A DNA stretch of 64,000 nt from Vesta saturnalis (taxonomy: Eukaryota; Arthropoda; Insecta; Coleoptera; Lampyridae): NCBI GenBank assembly GCA_036346205.1, contig JARFJB010000400.1:2635501-2699500 (forward strand), in the 5' to 3' direction. Shown here in pieces: positions 1 through 11,262 of this stretch. Within the stretch, counting starts at the first letter, position 1; each line of letters begins with the position of its first letter. The notes beneath the pieces are model-generated. The model was not told where the DNA came from and searched no databases. It was given only the letters and a program-made list of their open reading frames with translations. The position numbers and the translations under genes were made by a program.

Positions 1-505
1 GCAGTGAAAACCCTCACGTCACCAAAGAAGCCGGATTTCAAGAAAAAATTAGTTTCAATGTGTTTCTGCATCTTGATGGATAACATCCAGAAGATACCTA
101 AATATTTTGGAAAATATTGTAGAGAACTTCCTCTATGATCTACCTCTTGAAAAATATCGAAATTGGTGGTATCATTTACACGAGGCTCCTGCTCACTGTA
201 CTAGAGAAGTGAGCAGAAAACTTGAAAGAATTTTTTTAACGACGGGAGGATAAGACGGTTGAGACCGTGGAATTGACCTGCGAGATCACCCCGTCTTACT
301 CCATTAGATTTTTATGTGTGGGGTTTGTTGAAAGAAAAAGTTTACAAAACGTCTGTACATACGAGAGATGAGTTGTTACAATAATCACCCAAGCATATGA
401 TAAATTGGATCCGAATGAAATAAGATCTGCCACAACAGAAGCAGTCAACACCCAGATTTTGAACTGATTGGAAGCAAACGGACAGCGTTTGGAACACATT
501 TTGTG
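1..505 (+). pseudogene. mariner-like (IS630/Tc1-mariner) transposase relic, C-terminal part
   Basis: This is the C-terminal part of a DDE transposase of the insect IS630/mariner type, the enzyme that cuts and joins the element's own ends. The window begins inside it. Pieces in different frames line up in the family order: a stretch of the ENFLYDLPLEKYR type, then HEAPAHCTREV at about 180-215 where the family has DGAPAH, then PARSPRLTPLDFYVWGLLK at 277-335, then a tail like TTEAVNTQIL and a final NGQRLEH-type end near 500. Two catalytic positions are lost: the Asp before GAPAH reads His, and the Asp after RSP reads Arg. Stops and frameshifts interrupt it. It is certainly dead as an enzyme. The terminal repeats were not identified. 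Confidence 0.75.
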
Positions 506-530
506 ATATTCCACATAATTCTTTTATAGA

Positions 531-3268
531 GATCGTATTTTTAGATTATGAATGGACGAAAATGTTGATATTATTACGATAATAACACAACGTTAATTTC
601 CCAAAAACCGAACTCATTCATTTTCAAAGTACATTTTCACAAATAAAAGCTCATAAATCGGAAATCCGGACAGTTAGATGTAGGTATGATATATATAGGT
701 AAGCGGCCAATTTCAGCAGCTTTCCGGATTAGTATTAATAGAGATAGTGAATCGAAAGGGGAGGCTGTACGTTGAGTACATTTTGACGTCGATAAGATAT
801 ATGTTACATGAAACATGACTGATTCACAAGAGGCGTTGCAACTACTTAAAGATCGGGGTTTTCAACTAATCTTAATAGAGCCGTAGTTGTTGCGTGTTAC
901 TAAATAGATGAACGGTTTCTCCATTCACCTACCATACTTAGCTCAAGCATCAGTCAATAACTTAATCCATAAAGCCCTGAATTACAGAGGGACAAATTTC
1001 AGAAATATTATCGAATATCACAGATAGATAAATAAAATACCATTCAATTGTCCATGAGCGACTAAATTGAGAACAACCTCAAATTTTAAAACTAGTCGGT
1101 CAAAGACGGTCGCGGTTCAGCAACGAGGTAGTCCTGTGTGGAGCTTTACCTAATGGACGCCACATCAAACATTTGTTATTATTTTGTTGTCTTTGTATTT
1201 TGTTAAGTTTATTCTATAATTTTAACACGAGCATTGCACCTTTGCATCAATAATTTAATGTTAAGGGTGGGTACGAGAAATATTCGCTATTGACGACAAA
1301 TTCGAAGAATAACGGATTAGATCGATGCATTTTTCATTACACTACAACAAATAATTTTTTCGAAAGTCCAATAACTTACTTTCAGAAAAATCAATATATC
1401 TCAAGGACGATTTTTGGCATACGGTATGTGGTACCAAATAATATTAAAACCTAGAAGCCTAATAAATTATTTGGTACTCCATTTAATGTGACTTTCGGTG
1501 TAATCGAAAGTCACAGAAAACTGAAAACCTTTTGTATACAAATACTGCTACTCCCAACTCCAGTTTCAAGAAATTCTATGAACGGGAAGTTCATAAACTT
1601 CTAAAGAACCAATTCCGTGAAGCATCTTATATAGTTAAAATTAAGATTACATTAAATGTATACATTCTGTTTTCAATATACCACAGCAGTTACAGTAGTA
1701 ACGAAATCGGTTTATTTAACTGCCGTATGTGAGATTCTAGTTGTGTTTTCTGATATTGGCATCCTTATCGTTATCCTACGTTCGTAGAGGGTAGTCTAGA
1801 ATTCCATTTTCAAAACGGTTTAATAGCACTTAATCTATTAAAGATCATTACTGAAATGAACTGACATTCCATAGCAGGCTTTGAAAACACATGTACCTAA
1901 CTCAAAAAGGCAAGTGTCTTTAATTATCAACGTAATCGTTAAATTTTACATTTGCATATTTCCTGAATTACGTGTTTCACTTCAACCCCTACATTAGAGC
2001 AGCTGAATTTTATTTCGCAGAAATGCTATAAAATAAAATGGAGATTATCAGATAAGAAACATCTCAATGGTCCTTTAAAAAAGAATCAGTCATCTCTCAC
2101 AGGAATGTGATAACGTGCAGCAACTTGTCCAGGTTATTTGTAGGTAACCAATTAGTTAATTCCTAAAATGTAAAATTAATTTAATGTACTCATACGTCGC
2201 ATAATTACATCCTAACAGGTAGTGATTAATTTTTCAAGTATTGTCATGGTCTAGTGATATCTAAACATTTGATTAGCGTTAAACCGATATTACTCATATT
2301 TTCGTTACTGAAATTTCGTTTACGCAGTTAAAAATTGATTCTTTCTAATGAGGCAATTCAAGTGTTAAAAGCATTTCAATGTTGTTTCTTGTATTTTTTA
2401 TGTTAAGGACGGTTTTTCTGGTTATACCACTGAAACTAATATTTTATTAATTGTACGATTTCCTCTTCTGATTTAAATTACGTATGTACGAGAGAACGGA
2501 TTTCCTAAATATTTTGGAGTTAAAAAAACTACGATTTATGTTCATACTTTTTCGGTGTAGATCTTGCATTTAAATCTAGATTTCATAATTAAATCTAATT
2601 ATTAATCGTTACTAACAATTAAATGACATTCAATAGTAGGCTCTCAAATACCTATAATTATCACATTTATTATACCTTACGTTTTAATGAGATATAAGCT
2701 GATTGAATTGAATGAAGAAAGTTGTCGTGATTATAACTTGTCATTTAGAGTCTGCCGTAAATTAATAAATTACTTGAGATAGTTTATTTTGGCTCTTTCA
2801 TATAATCATTATTTACATTGAACGGACTAAACACAAATAGTTTATTTTTTTTATTTATATATTTCGGACGCTATCGCAGTTATTTTTCATTGGTGCATTA
2901 TAAAAACGACATAAGTTTTAAATTTAATGAAAACCATGACACGAGACTTACAAAATGTGTTGAAATCGTCAAATAAAAGTTGAATCATATATACAGTGCT
3001 ATTGTTTTGGACTAAAACATCCACAGTTGTTAACTTGCAAGCTTATCACAAAATCTAAAAACGTGATGCGTACTTCAACATGCACCCACAAACTAATCAC
3101 TGTACTGTTAGGTTAATAAAATGCCCACTACTGTACTTAATAATAGGCGCAAAAGTAAAAAAATTGAAAAGCCGATAATAACGATAAACGTTATGAACAC
3201 AAAATATATGTCAGTTGGATACACTACAAACGTTCCATTATTTAGAACAAATGAATTTTTTTATTTTT
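531..3268. other. gene-free AT-rich stretch
   Basis: I see no recognisable coding sequence or element here. Only short open frames without family features occur. The two small hairpins at 1431-1514 are listed separately. It may contain decayed repeats too diverged to recognise by eye. Confidence 0.5.
1431..1514. repeat. two adjacent perfect hairpins
   Basis: GTACCAAATAAT at 1431-1442 pairs perfectly with ATTATTTGGTAC at 1466-1477 (12 bp). Eleven bases on, GTGACTTTCG at 1488-1497 pairs with CGAAAGTCAC at 1505-1514 (10 bp, 7-nt loop). No gene or element end is recognisable next to them. They may be the core of a degraded foldback or MITE. Confidence 0.6.
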
Positions 3269-3271
3269 GTA

Positions 3272-3735
3272 CAGTGCATCCCATTTTGATTGAGACAGCC
3301 AGGTATCTCGGTTGCTGTTGAAGATAGAACCTTGCGGTTTCCACGGGCCTGTGACTTTTTTGTGAAACTCAAGATGGCCTGAACGGATTTTGCCTAACTT
3401 CTTTCGTTTATAAATTACAGGGTGTTTTTGAAAATCCACACTTTTTGGATCACCTCCATATCTAAGAAGTTTCTCAGCGATAATGTCAAATTGAAAACTT
3501 GTCCCATAGAGAATTTTACGTAGAATCCAGGAGCGCACTCAATTTTTTTTTCGGGGTATCGTTATGGAGATAAGACTCAAACTTATGATTTTTTCAATGG
3601 AACACCCTGTATTTTATTATATCATTAAATTACTTATTTTTTTTTTCTTCGAAATGATACATAATATATAAACACGAAGTTTTCAAAAATGCTCCAAAAT
3701 TACTAAAACATTGAATTTTAATAGAGTGCCATGGA
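3272..3735 (+). repeat. left long TIR of the 3272-5734 element
   Basis: Reverse-complement match to 5278-5734 along essentially its whole length, with scattered substitutions and small indels. It includes the motif ACAGGGTGTTTTTG at 3418 and the inverted motif GGAACACCCTGT near 3599. Confidence 0.85.
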
Positions 3736-3938
3736 TTTCAAAGTTTTACTACAGGGATTATTATTTCTGATTTTTTTATAGTAGGCCATGGATGCTACAA
3801 ACACTGTAGTTAACTTTTGGAGCATTGTCTTATCAAGTGACTGTGGAGAAATCAACACATCTGCTGTCATGATGATAAATTCTGATGCGTTTTATTGTGT
3901 TTGTGTTCGGCGATTTTGTTAATTTGTGAAATTTTATA

Positions 3939-5062
3939 ATGGCTGAAAGATTTTTTCAGAACAACGAAATATCATACAATGTTTCAATCAATGCCATGAA
4001 AATGTTGACGAAGCATTAGAATTATATTTAAACAGGTAAACTAGTAATTTACAATAAGACATTATATTACATATTGTTTTTAAAACGTTAGGTATCCAGA
4101 GAAGCGTCAACCTAGTCGAGCAACGATATTTCGACTAAAGAATAATCTACTAAATTATGGTGCGTATTCTAAACCCCGACCCAAGACGTATAACAAGGAA
4201 AATTATGAAATGGATGAAATAAATGTCTTAGCCAGCGTCCGTGTCTCTCCTCAGACTTCTTGTACGAAGTTAGAAAATGATACTGGCGTTCCCCGATCAC
4301 GGGTACAAAGGATTAAAAAAACATAAATTGAAACCCTACAAAGTGAATATTGTCCAGCATTTATACGCTGGTGATGCAGCGAGGCGTGTGAATTTCTGTA
4401 ATTGGTTTTTGAACCAAACTCGAAGGGACAATAATTTTGCGAGTAAAGTCATATGGTCAGACGAAGCCCATCTAAGCAGTACCGATTTATTTAACAGGCA
4501 AAATACAGGGCACTGGTATGATGAAAACCAACACCTAATTTTTGAGCAACAACAACAGGGTCGATTTGGTTTTAATGTAGCCTGTTTCTTATTGGGGACA
4601 TCAATGAAATACCGCATTTTTGATGGGGCTCTCAACGCGAATAGGTACTTGGCAATTTTAGACGAAGTAATACCAGAATTCCTGGAGAATGTTCCCCTCG
4701 CCTATCTTAATGCCATTTACTTCCAACAAGACGGTGCCCCTGCCCACAATTCGAGGTTGATTGTGCCTTTTTTAGGAGAAACTTTCCAGGACCATTGGAT
4801 TGGAATAAATGGACCCATTGGGTGGCCTGCAAGGTCACCTGATTTGTCAGTGTTGGACTTTTTTTTGTGGGGTTTTTTGAAAAATAAAATATACGGTAAG
4901 AGGCACAATAATATTGAAGAACTTCGTGCAAAAACAGAGGCAGTTTTCCAGAATTTACAAAATCGGCCTTTCATAATTTTAAATGCATTAAGACGTATTA
5001 CGAAATTGTGTCAATTGTGTATTAGGGAAAATGGACATCAATTTGAACAATTCATTGAATAA
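3939..5062 (+). pseudogene. mariner-like transposase with one intron and two homopolymer frameshifts
   Basis: This is the transposase of the element, a cut-and-paste DDE/D enzyme acting on the TIRs. It starts with ATG at 3939 (MAERF). A 56-bp GT-AG intron at 4036-4091 joins AG|G in frame. A helix-turn-helix region follows (RQPSRATIFRLKNN, SRVQRI). The catalytic core shows WSDEAH near 4456-4473, QQDGAPAH near 4725-4750 and PARSPDLSVLDFFLWG near 4829-4875. There are 36 residues between the second Asp and the Asp of SPD, or 41 to the Asp of VLD. The C-terminus ends at the stop at 5060-5062. Two breaks remain: the T6 run at 3951-3956 needs one more T, and the A7 run at 4315-4321 needs one fewer A, to give a single frame. 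Both breaks are in homopolymers, so this may be an intact gene with assembly errors, or a recently killed copy. Confidence 0.85.
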
Positions 5063-5277
5063 GTTACCGAATAATTTCGAAATGAAATAGTATGAGTAAA
5101 TATTTAATTAGTTGCTTATTCTACATTATGAACTTTTTGTTACTATTTATTTGTTGCTATTAGTTACCTACGTTTTGTGTTTTGTTAGTGAATTAGTGTT
5201 AGTATTGTTCTTGTTCCTTTCATGGAAAAATCACAAGTAGTATTTCTTCAATTTGAACTTTTTTTGTATGAAAAAGC

Positions 5278-5734
5278 CATAGCCTACTATTAAAAATCAA
5301 TGTTTTAGTGATTTTGGAGCATTTTTGAAGAATTTATGTTTATATATTATATATCATTTTGAAGGAAAAAAATAAGGAATGAGGTGATAAAATACAGGGT
5401 GTTCCATTGAAAAAATCATAAGTTTGAGTCGTATCTCCATAACCATACCCAAAAAAAAAAATTGAGTGCGCCTCTGAATTCTGCATAAAATTCTCTATGG
5501 GATAAGTTTTCAATTTGACATTATCGCTGAGAAACTTCGTAGATATGGAGGGGGTCCAAAAAGTGTGAATTTTCAAAAACGCCCTGTAACTTATGAACGA
5601 AAAAAGTTAGGAAAAATCCGTTCAGGACATCTTGAGTTTCACAAAAAAGTGGCACAGGACCGCGAAAACCGCAAGGTTCTATCTTCAACAACAACCGAGA
5701 TACTTGGCTGTCTCAACCAAAATGGGATGCACTG
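5278..5734 (-). repeat. right long TIR of the 3272-5734 element
   Basis: Inverted copy of 3272-3735, ending GGGATGCACTG followed by TA. Short open frames read through both TIRs (3242-3538 minus and 5565-5792 plus) encode similar peptides only because the DNA is an inverted repeat. Confidence 0.85.
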
Positions 5735-5875
5735 TACATTCGGAATCCATATACTTTATATAGCAGGGTGGCCAAACAACCTTGATACTTAGACACCTAG
5801 ATAAAAACCTCTAAATGTAGAAAAGTCCTGAGTGATTTAAAATCACAATATAACTGCAAAATAATACAATACAGT

Positions 5876-5960
5876 GAAATGCAATGCAATTTAATGTAAT
5901 GTAATGTAATGTAATGTAATGTAATGTAATGTAATGCAGTGCAATGTAATGTAATGTAAG
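5876..5960. repeat. TAATG pentanucleotide repeat, 5' side of a LINE fragment
   Basis: About 15 copies of GTAAT/TAATG with scattered GCAAT variants. It directly precedes the truncated LINE, whose 3' tail at 6783 onward is made of the same unit. Confidence 0.85.
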
Positions 5961-5961
5961 A

Positions 5962-6620
5962 AACTACCTTTGAACATAAGTGTAAGATTTTATCTTTTTT
6001 TCGTAAGAAAAATACAATCATGTTTGATTATAAAATTGACGGAATAAACTTGGAACGTGTAGCTACAATAAAGGATTTGGAAGTAACATATGATGATAAA
6101 TTAAATTTCAATCAACACATAAATGTTACAATGGCTAATGCTTACAAGATCTTAGGTTTCATTATGAGACAAACAAAAAACTTTACGATAGTAAGTTCAG
6201 TTAAATTGTTGTATTTTGCATTAGTTAGACCAAACCTGGAATATGGCCAGCACAGTTCGGCAGCCACATGCTTTTAATTCAATAAAAACAACTGAAAAAG
6301 TTCAAAATAAGTTCTTATTATTTCTCTATTTTAAAAAATATGGTACTTACCCAAACTATAACAACATTGGGTCAGTTGTCCTAAGAAATGAGTTCGAAAT
6401 TCAAAGCTTAGCGAAAAAGAAAAAAAAAATTTCTGTTGCACTTGGCTTTCAATACTTTAAATTTTAGAATTAAAGACTGTCTGGGATGCCTATTTCTTTT
6501 ATGTACCTATGTTTTCAACCGACCGTTTTTGCAAATGTTGCGACTTTAACGAAATTTGCAACTTAATACTGGACTTAGATGTTACTTTGAAATTTAACGT
6601 GTTTTCGAAATAATTTGTCA
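5962..6620 (+). pseudogene. 5'-truncated non-LTR retrotransposon, end of the reverse transcriptase (Jockey-like)
   Basis: The conceptual translation begins CKILSFFRKKNTIMFDYKI, continues LERVATIKDLEVTYDDKLNF and LGFIMRQTKNF, then LLYFALVRPNLEYG. After a frameshift come VQNKFLLFLYFKKYGTYP and a tail resembling the ends of insect Jockey-like ORF2. These motifs (KDLGV..D.KL, LVRP.LEYG) mark the region just after the RT catalytic core in ORF2p, the protein that copies the element's RNA at the target. Only the 3' end is present, as usual for target-primed insertion. Frameshifts and stops make it a relic. The following 160 bp look like the 3' UTR and run into a TAATG-type tail. The clade assignment is by motif resemblance only. 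Confidence 0.7.
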
Positions 6621-6782
6621 ATTTTTATGGATTCGATTAATATTATAAAGAAGACCTCAAGGTTTTATTTAAAGTTTTTATATAAAAATATGTTCATATA
6701 TGGACGACCATAAATATTTATTCCTTATGTACACATAAGTATTCAGTACGTAATCAGGGCTATGTCCTGTGTAGTTTGCATA

Positions 6783-7545
6783 AAGAAATAAAGTAATGTA
6801 ATGCAATGTGATGTAATGTAATAAGTAATGTAATGCAATGTGATGTAATGTAAGGTAATGTAATAGTACAATACCTATATCAAATACAGTACAGTACACT
6901 ATCAGACAATACAACCCAATACAACATATACATACAATACAACGCCAAGAAAGAAAAGGAACGGCACGCTACGCAACTCACTCAACCCCACATTCCGCAA
7001 CACAACACAAAACAATACAATACATCACAACACTACACAATAGACTACCATGTAATGCAATATAATTCAAACTATACAATATAATATAAAACTTTAACAC
7101 AATGCAACACAACACAGCACGACACGACACGACGACACGATAACATGACACGACACGACGCGACGCGATACGGCACCGCCCAGCACAGCACAGCACTGCA
7201 TAGGACAGCACAGTACAGTACAGCATAGCACATCACAGCACAGCACAGCACAGCCCAGCACAGGACAGCACAGCACAGCACAGCACAGCACAGCACAGCA
7301 CAGCACAGCACAGCACAGCACAGCACAGCACAGCACAGCACAGCACAGCACAGCACAGCACAGCACAGCACAGCACACCACAGCACAGCGCAGCACAGCA
7401 CAACACAACACAGCACAGCACAGCACAGTACAACACAGCACAGCACAGCACAGCACAGCACAGCACAGCACCTCACAGCACATTACAACACAGCACAGAA
7501 CAGCACAGTACAGTAAAACACAGCACAGCAAAGCGCGGTACAGCA
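6783..7545. repeat. long compound pentanucleotide satellite-like array
   Basis: The array starts as TAATG/CAATG/GATGT units (6783-6865), passes through CAATA/CACAA/CGACA variants (6870-7190) and becomes almost pure CAGCA/CACAG units from about 7225 to 7500. A 5-bp period runs through most of it. Long open frames on the minus strand here (AVLCC-type repeats) are products of the repeat and not genes. Confidence 0.88.
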
Positions 7546-7859
7546 TATATGAGATTACTATAATATAATTTTGAGTTTACGTCATTTATTTTGTGATCCG
7601 ATGACGTTTGTCCCTTCCATGACCTTCCAAAACTAATACATTTTTAACGAAATCTGACCCATTTGAATAAAGTATTAAAAGTACAATTAATCACTTTATC
7701 GAATGTTCAAAATGGTCCATCACCAACCTCAATACAGAAGTAAAGCCTACTTTAAAATTCCCTTCACACATTTGTCAAGATCTCTGGGGTTATTAAGCGA
7801 CATTCATTAGCTATCTTTCCTGCTTAAACCTTATTCTACAAATAACCCCCTAAGAAGAA
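7546..7859. other. short gene-free stretch
   Basis: No gene or clear repeat is seen between the pentanucleotide array and the transposase relic. The last 150 bases probably hold the decayed 3' end of that relic, but I could not find a left TIR matching its right end. Confidence 0.4.
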
Positions 7860-8760
7860 ATCCAGAGGTGTCAAGTTCTGGAGATCTTGCTGGGCACTTC
7901 GATGGAACCCCTCCTTTCAATCCATTGACCTGGACACATTGCGTTTAAGAACTCTTTTAACTGCAACAACGTAGTGTGAAGGAGCCCCATCTTGTTGAAA
8001 GTGAATATCAACTTCGGAATAATTGGTGTCATTTTCAATTACCTCCGACATCATGTTACAGTATGTGACAGTATGCTACTCCAACAAATTTACCATTTAG
8101 GTTATTGCCAAAAAAAAGTGGACCAATTATTTTATTACCTGAAATATAACAACTAATAAATAGTTGTCTTCAGTATGAAATAATTATTAAGTGTAACGAA
8201 GATAAGGTAACCTACCTAAAATGCCTGCCCAAACGTTTAACTTTTCAGGATACTGTGTATGTGACTCTCTTCTTGTTCTAGGATTACTATCGCTCCAGTA
8301 TCTAGAAGTATGTTGTTCAATGTTTTCATTTAAGAAGAAAGTACTCTCATCGGAAAAACAAACGTTGTACCGTAAGTTCCGGTTATCTATCAAACGTTGA
8401 ATCATAATGTCACAGAGTTCCAGTCGGCGATCGTCGTCACCTTCATTGAGTTCTTGCACAAGATGGATTTTGTATGAATGAAATTTTTGTGATTTTAATA
8501 TTCGACACATCGATGACTGGAACACTCCAGTATCACGTGTACTTACTCTGGGATTTAGTGTCAGATGACCCAAGACATCAATTTGTTGGGGATGTCTATT
8601 GATATTAATTACTGCACCAGTTTGAGTGAATCTGTTTACCAATTTTGAAATGTACGTATGAGATGTATTTCTTCCTGGGTGTCTATTATTCAATATTCTA
8701 GCAGCAGTAATAGCATACTTTTAAAATTAAGTGACAGTATTTACTTAAACACATTCATTG
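7860..8760 (-). pseudogene. mariner-like transposase relic with one intron
   Basis: Read on the minus strand, this is an insect IS630/mariner-type transposase. The N-terminal DNA-binding part reads ARILNNRHPGRNTSHTYISKL and VNRFTQTGAV. Then come RVSTRDTGVFQSSMCRILK, a catalytic CFSDESTFF, RYWSDSNPRTRRESHTQ and NVWAGIL. A 77-bp GT-AG intron at 8139-8215 joins GIL|GNKIIGP in frame. Downstream, in shifted frames, are FQQDGAPSHYVVAVKRVL and RSPELDTSGF, the latter where the family has RSPDLTPLDF. The start codon is unclear. A likely outer end lies at 9073 (CTGACTCACCCTG followed by TA). The opposite end was not found, so the copy is probably truncated as well as frameshifted. Confidence 0.8.
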
Positions 8761-9073
8761 CTTTGTTTTCCAAAGCACGCTAACCGAAGCCGTTTATTAC
8801 AAGCAATTAAGATTTCGTTAAACATTTATAAATCAGATTCATGAAATTCTAAAAAACAAAGGTGTGGCACATTCCCCATGACAACCGCTTTAGAAAGATG
8901 GGTCACAAGTGGGGTATTGCCATTTAAGATTTTTAAGTGAACCTACCCTGACAAATGACGCTTACATGAAAATGTGTCCCCCTGAAACAAAAATCGACCT
9001 GTCTCGGATTTTTTCAGTAAAATCAATTATGAGACAGATAATCGAATAAGAAACATTTCGCTGACTCACCCTG
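8761..9073 (-). mobile_element. 5' flank and likely terminal repeat of the preceding mariner relic
   Basis: On the minus strand this begins CAGGGTGAGTCAGCG just inside a TA at 9074-9075 and leads to the transposase. CAGGGTG is the usual start of these insect element ends. No partner end was found on the other side. Confidence 0.5.
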
Positions 9074-9075
9074 TA

Positions 9076-10505
9076 GATTTAATGACAAAGTTTTAAAATA
9101 AAGAGTGAAAGCAATAGTAAACTTTTGAAGGACAATATAAAGTGATAGTTGACAAATCACCAAAATTTATATCAAAAATTAAAAATGAATTTATATAAAA
9201 GGCAAGGCAAAAGTGATAATTACATTTAATTGCAAATTATAGAGTAGTCATGATTTCATAGATACAACTGCATAGACTCGTAGTAAGTAATCACTTAACC
9301 GCCATGTTTGCTTTTAACAACCATAGCAACCAATTAATAAGGGCAAAGTCAACTTACCTATCTAAACGTGCACATGGTAAATTGAAATATGTATAGGAAA
9401 ACGTAAATTATACACTTTAGTTCAAAGTACAGTGGTAAACGTAATCCAATAGTTTATAATAAAAACAATTATATCATAAATTTATTGTCAAATCCATAAA
9501 ATGCAAATAATGCGGAGGTAAATAAGTATGTAAATATAACTTTCTTGCTTTAATTTTAACAAATTGCTCAGTTATTCATCATAATTTAGTGTTTTAGCAG
9601 TATACATTTCTATTGAAATTACAGCTAATCTATTGGTATTTTAGCGCAGTGTTTGACCTTAAATATGAAATTTTAACTATTAAATAATCTATCATACTAT
9701 GCGGTAGTGACGAAGTTAAAAATAGACTTAATTAGATGGTTAAATTGGAAATGATTCATTAACCTATAATTACACAATAATTTTTAAATTAGTAACGTAA
9801 AATTTTCTACATTTTTTTTGTTTTACAGTTTCGTATTAAACAGCGTAGGTAGAGGTTTAAGTCATTGCTATATTGCAGCGGCTGTACATTTTTTACGGTG
9901 GTCCACAGAGAAAATGATGTTTTTCAACAGGTCCAACTTTACGGAATAAAATGTCATTTTTACTACTAATACCATAACCCGCTGTTATAATCAATTTTAG
10001 AAATGCAGCTTCTTGGAATTGAAATCGATTCCGTATTTAAATTTAATACTTAAAACAGATTTCATTGGCGTGTTAAATGAAAAATAGTTTCCAGCTTGAA
10101 CTCTTATATTTGCGTCATGTTGGTTACACCGACGTATCTTGCCTGCTAACATCCTTAAACTTTAAATGCCGGTACTATAGCCATGAACGTACATGCTGGA
10201 TCGAGGTCTCCAAACGACCCCAAAACAAAGAATATGTTTAAAAGATATTTTTAGAGCAGTGTTACTCAAAGTATGGGTTTGAATCTTGTATCTTGTGCGT
10301 GGAACTATTCCATTCATCATAAAATCATTTTGTTACGATCGATGTAGAAGCGATTAGGTGGCGCCATCTCTTGATTCAATTTGGCAACAAGTTTAAGCGT
10401 CCTGCCACTAGGAGCGTAGGTTCGCGTCGAAATACATCTTCGCTCTTTGCGAAACGTATCGAATGTTCCAGTTAATGCGTTCTCGATCACATTGTTAACC
10501 TGTAC
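9076..10505. other. gene-free AT-rich stretch
   Basis: No recognisable gene, element end or structured repeat is seen. The small open frame at 10317-10625 minus overlaps a mariner-type end and has no family features. Confidence 0.45.
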
Positions 10506-10506
10506 A

Positions 10507-10800
10507 CAGGGTGTTCCAGTTTTTTGTAGCAAGACTTTAATGGTCGATAGAGCTTTCAAAATTAAGACAAAAAGTTCATATAAACAGGTTGCCAAACACT
10601 TAGTTGTGGAGATACAGGGTTTCAAAGTTTTAATTTTTTTTCAGTTCTCTTAATTTATCTTCAAAACTATTTAAAATAATAAATCCAAATTTAGTACACA
10701 TATTACACTCCTTAAACTCAATATTAAGCGCAGTTTAACGTTTATCAATATCTACAGGGTAGTACATTTTCTGGGGTGGTACACCCTTTATCCCCCCCGA
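10507..10800 (+). mobile_element. mariner/MITE-type terminal fragment with repeated CAGGGT motifs
   Basis: TA-C-ACAGGGTGTTCCAG at 10504-10519 is the typical outer end of insect mariner-type elements. Further ACAGGG motifs occur at 10614 and 10753. The block resembles one long, internally repeated TIR without a transposase. No inverted partner was found within the neighbouring few kb, so it is a solo end. Confidence 0.45.
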
Positions 10801-11225
10801 ACTATTTCATGCGACGCCTCTAACTCTTAAAAACCAAAAATTTAGATTGCCCATTTGACTTACGATCATTTCGTACCTTGATTTGGACATTCGACATGTG
10901 CTTTATGGCGCCTGCGCTCTTATATTGAAACTAATGTGTGGTTTTACTTTTTAAGTCATAGGTTTTTATTTAGATCGCCAGAGGTCACTGAATCCCTATT
11001 TAAAAAAAAGTGGACTTACGACATTTGCGTAGTAGGTTAACGATATTTTTCGATAATTATTGCAGTTTTTGTAAACAGTTAAGAATTAATTATCCTTTGA
11101 AAAATTAATTAAAGTGCTAGATAGATTTATACAATATTAAAATGCTAAAAATAAGTCTGAAGTTAAGCAACAAACAAAGAACACACATGTACCACACAAA
11201 ATAAAAAAGTTAAAAAACACCAAAC
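10801..11225. other. gene-free stretch with a shared 26-base segment
   Basis: Nothing codes here. CAAAAATTTAGATTGCCC followed by ATTTGA at about 10830-10855 recurs at about 15371-15396, beside another transposase relic. This suggests remains of one repeat family. Confidence 0.4.
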
Positions 11226-11262
11226 ACGTTTCAAAAGCTTAACTATCATCATCAGAGGCCGA
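11226..11262 (-). ncRNA. hammerhead-like motif (candidate)
   Basis: The minus strand reads CTGATGATGATAGTTAAGC followed by TTTTGAAACGTG. This fits the order CTGATGA, spacer, GAAAC, but the helix II region does not pair well. It resembles better copies elsewhere in this window. No Penelope coding remains are visible beside it. Confidence 0.25.

Larger units (their letters stand above)
3272..5734 (+). mobile_element. mariner-like DNA transposon with long terminal inverted repeats
   Basis: This is a complete 2,463-bp element. The left end reads TA-CAGTGCATCCCATTTTG and the right end is its inverted copy followed by TA, so a TA target duplication is seen at 3270-3271 and 5735-5736. The inverted repeats are unusually long, about 460 bp (3272-3735 and 5278-5734). 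Each contains internal copies of an ACAGGGTGT-type motif, which in other insect elements is itself a terminus. The transposase gene lies between the repeats on the + strand. The ends are well matched, so the insertion appears fairly young. The transposase has two single-base frame breaks, which are described with the gene. Confidence 0.88.

Noticed and set aside
3242..3538. 98-codon minus frame and its similar + partner at 5565-5792
   Set aside because: Similarity arises because both lie in the two inverted terminal repeats of one transposon.
4336..4974. Minus-strand frames of 74-99 codons within the mariner transposase
   Set aside because: Antisense to a well-supported + strand transposase.
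7225..7500. CRISPR-like regular array
   Set aside because: The 5-bp unit without spacers is a simple satellite; no CRISPR spacing or Cas genes, and the DNA is eukaryotic.
7072..7546. Open frames of up to 150 codons reading AVLCC repeats
   Set aside because: They are translations of the CAGCA pentanucleotide array, open in several frames at once.
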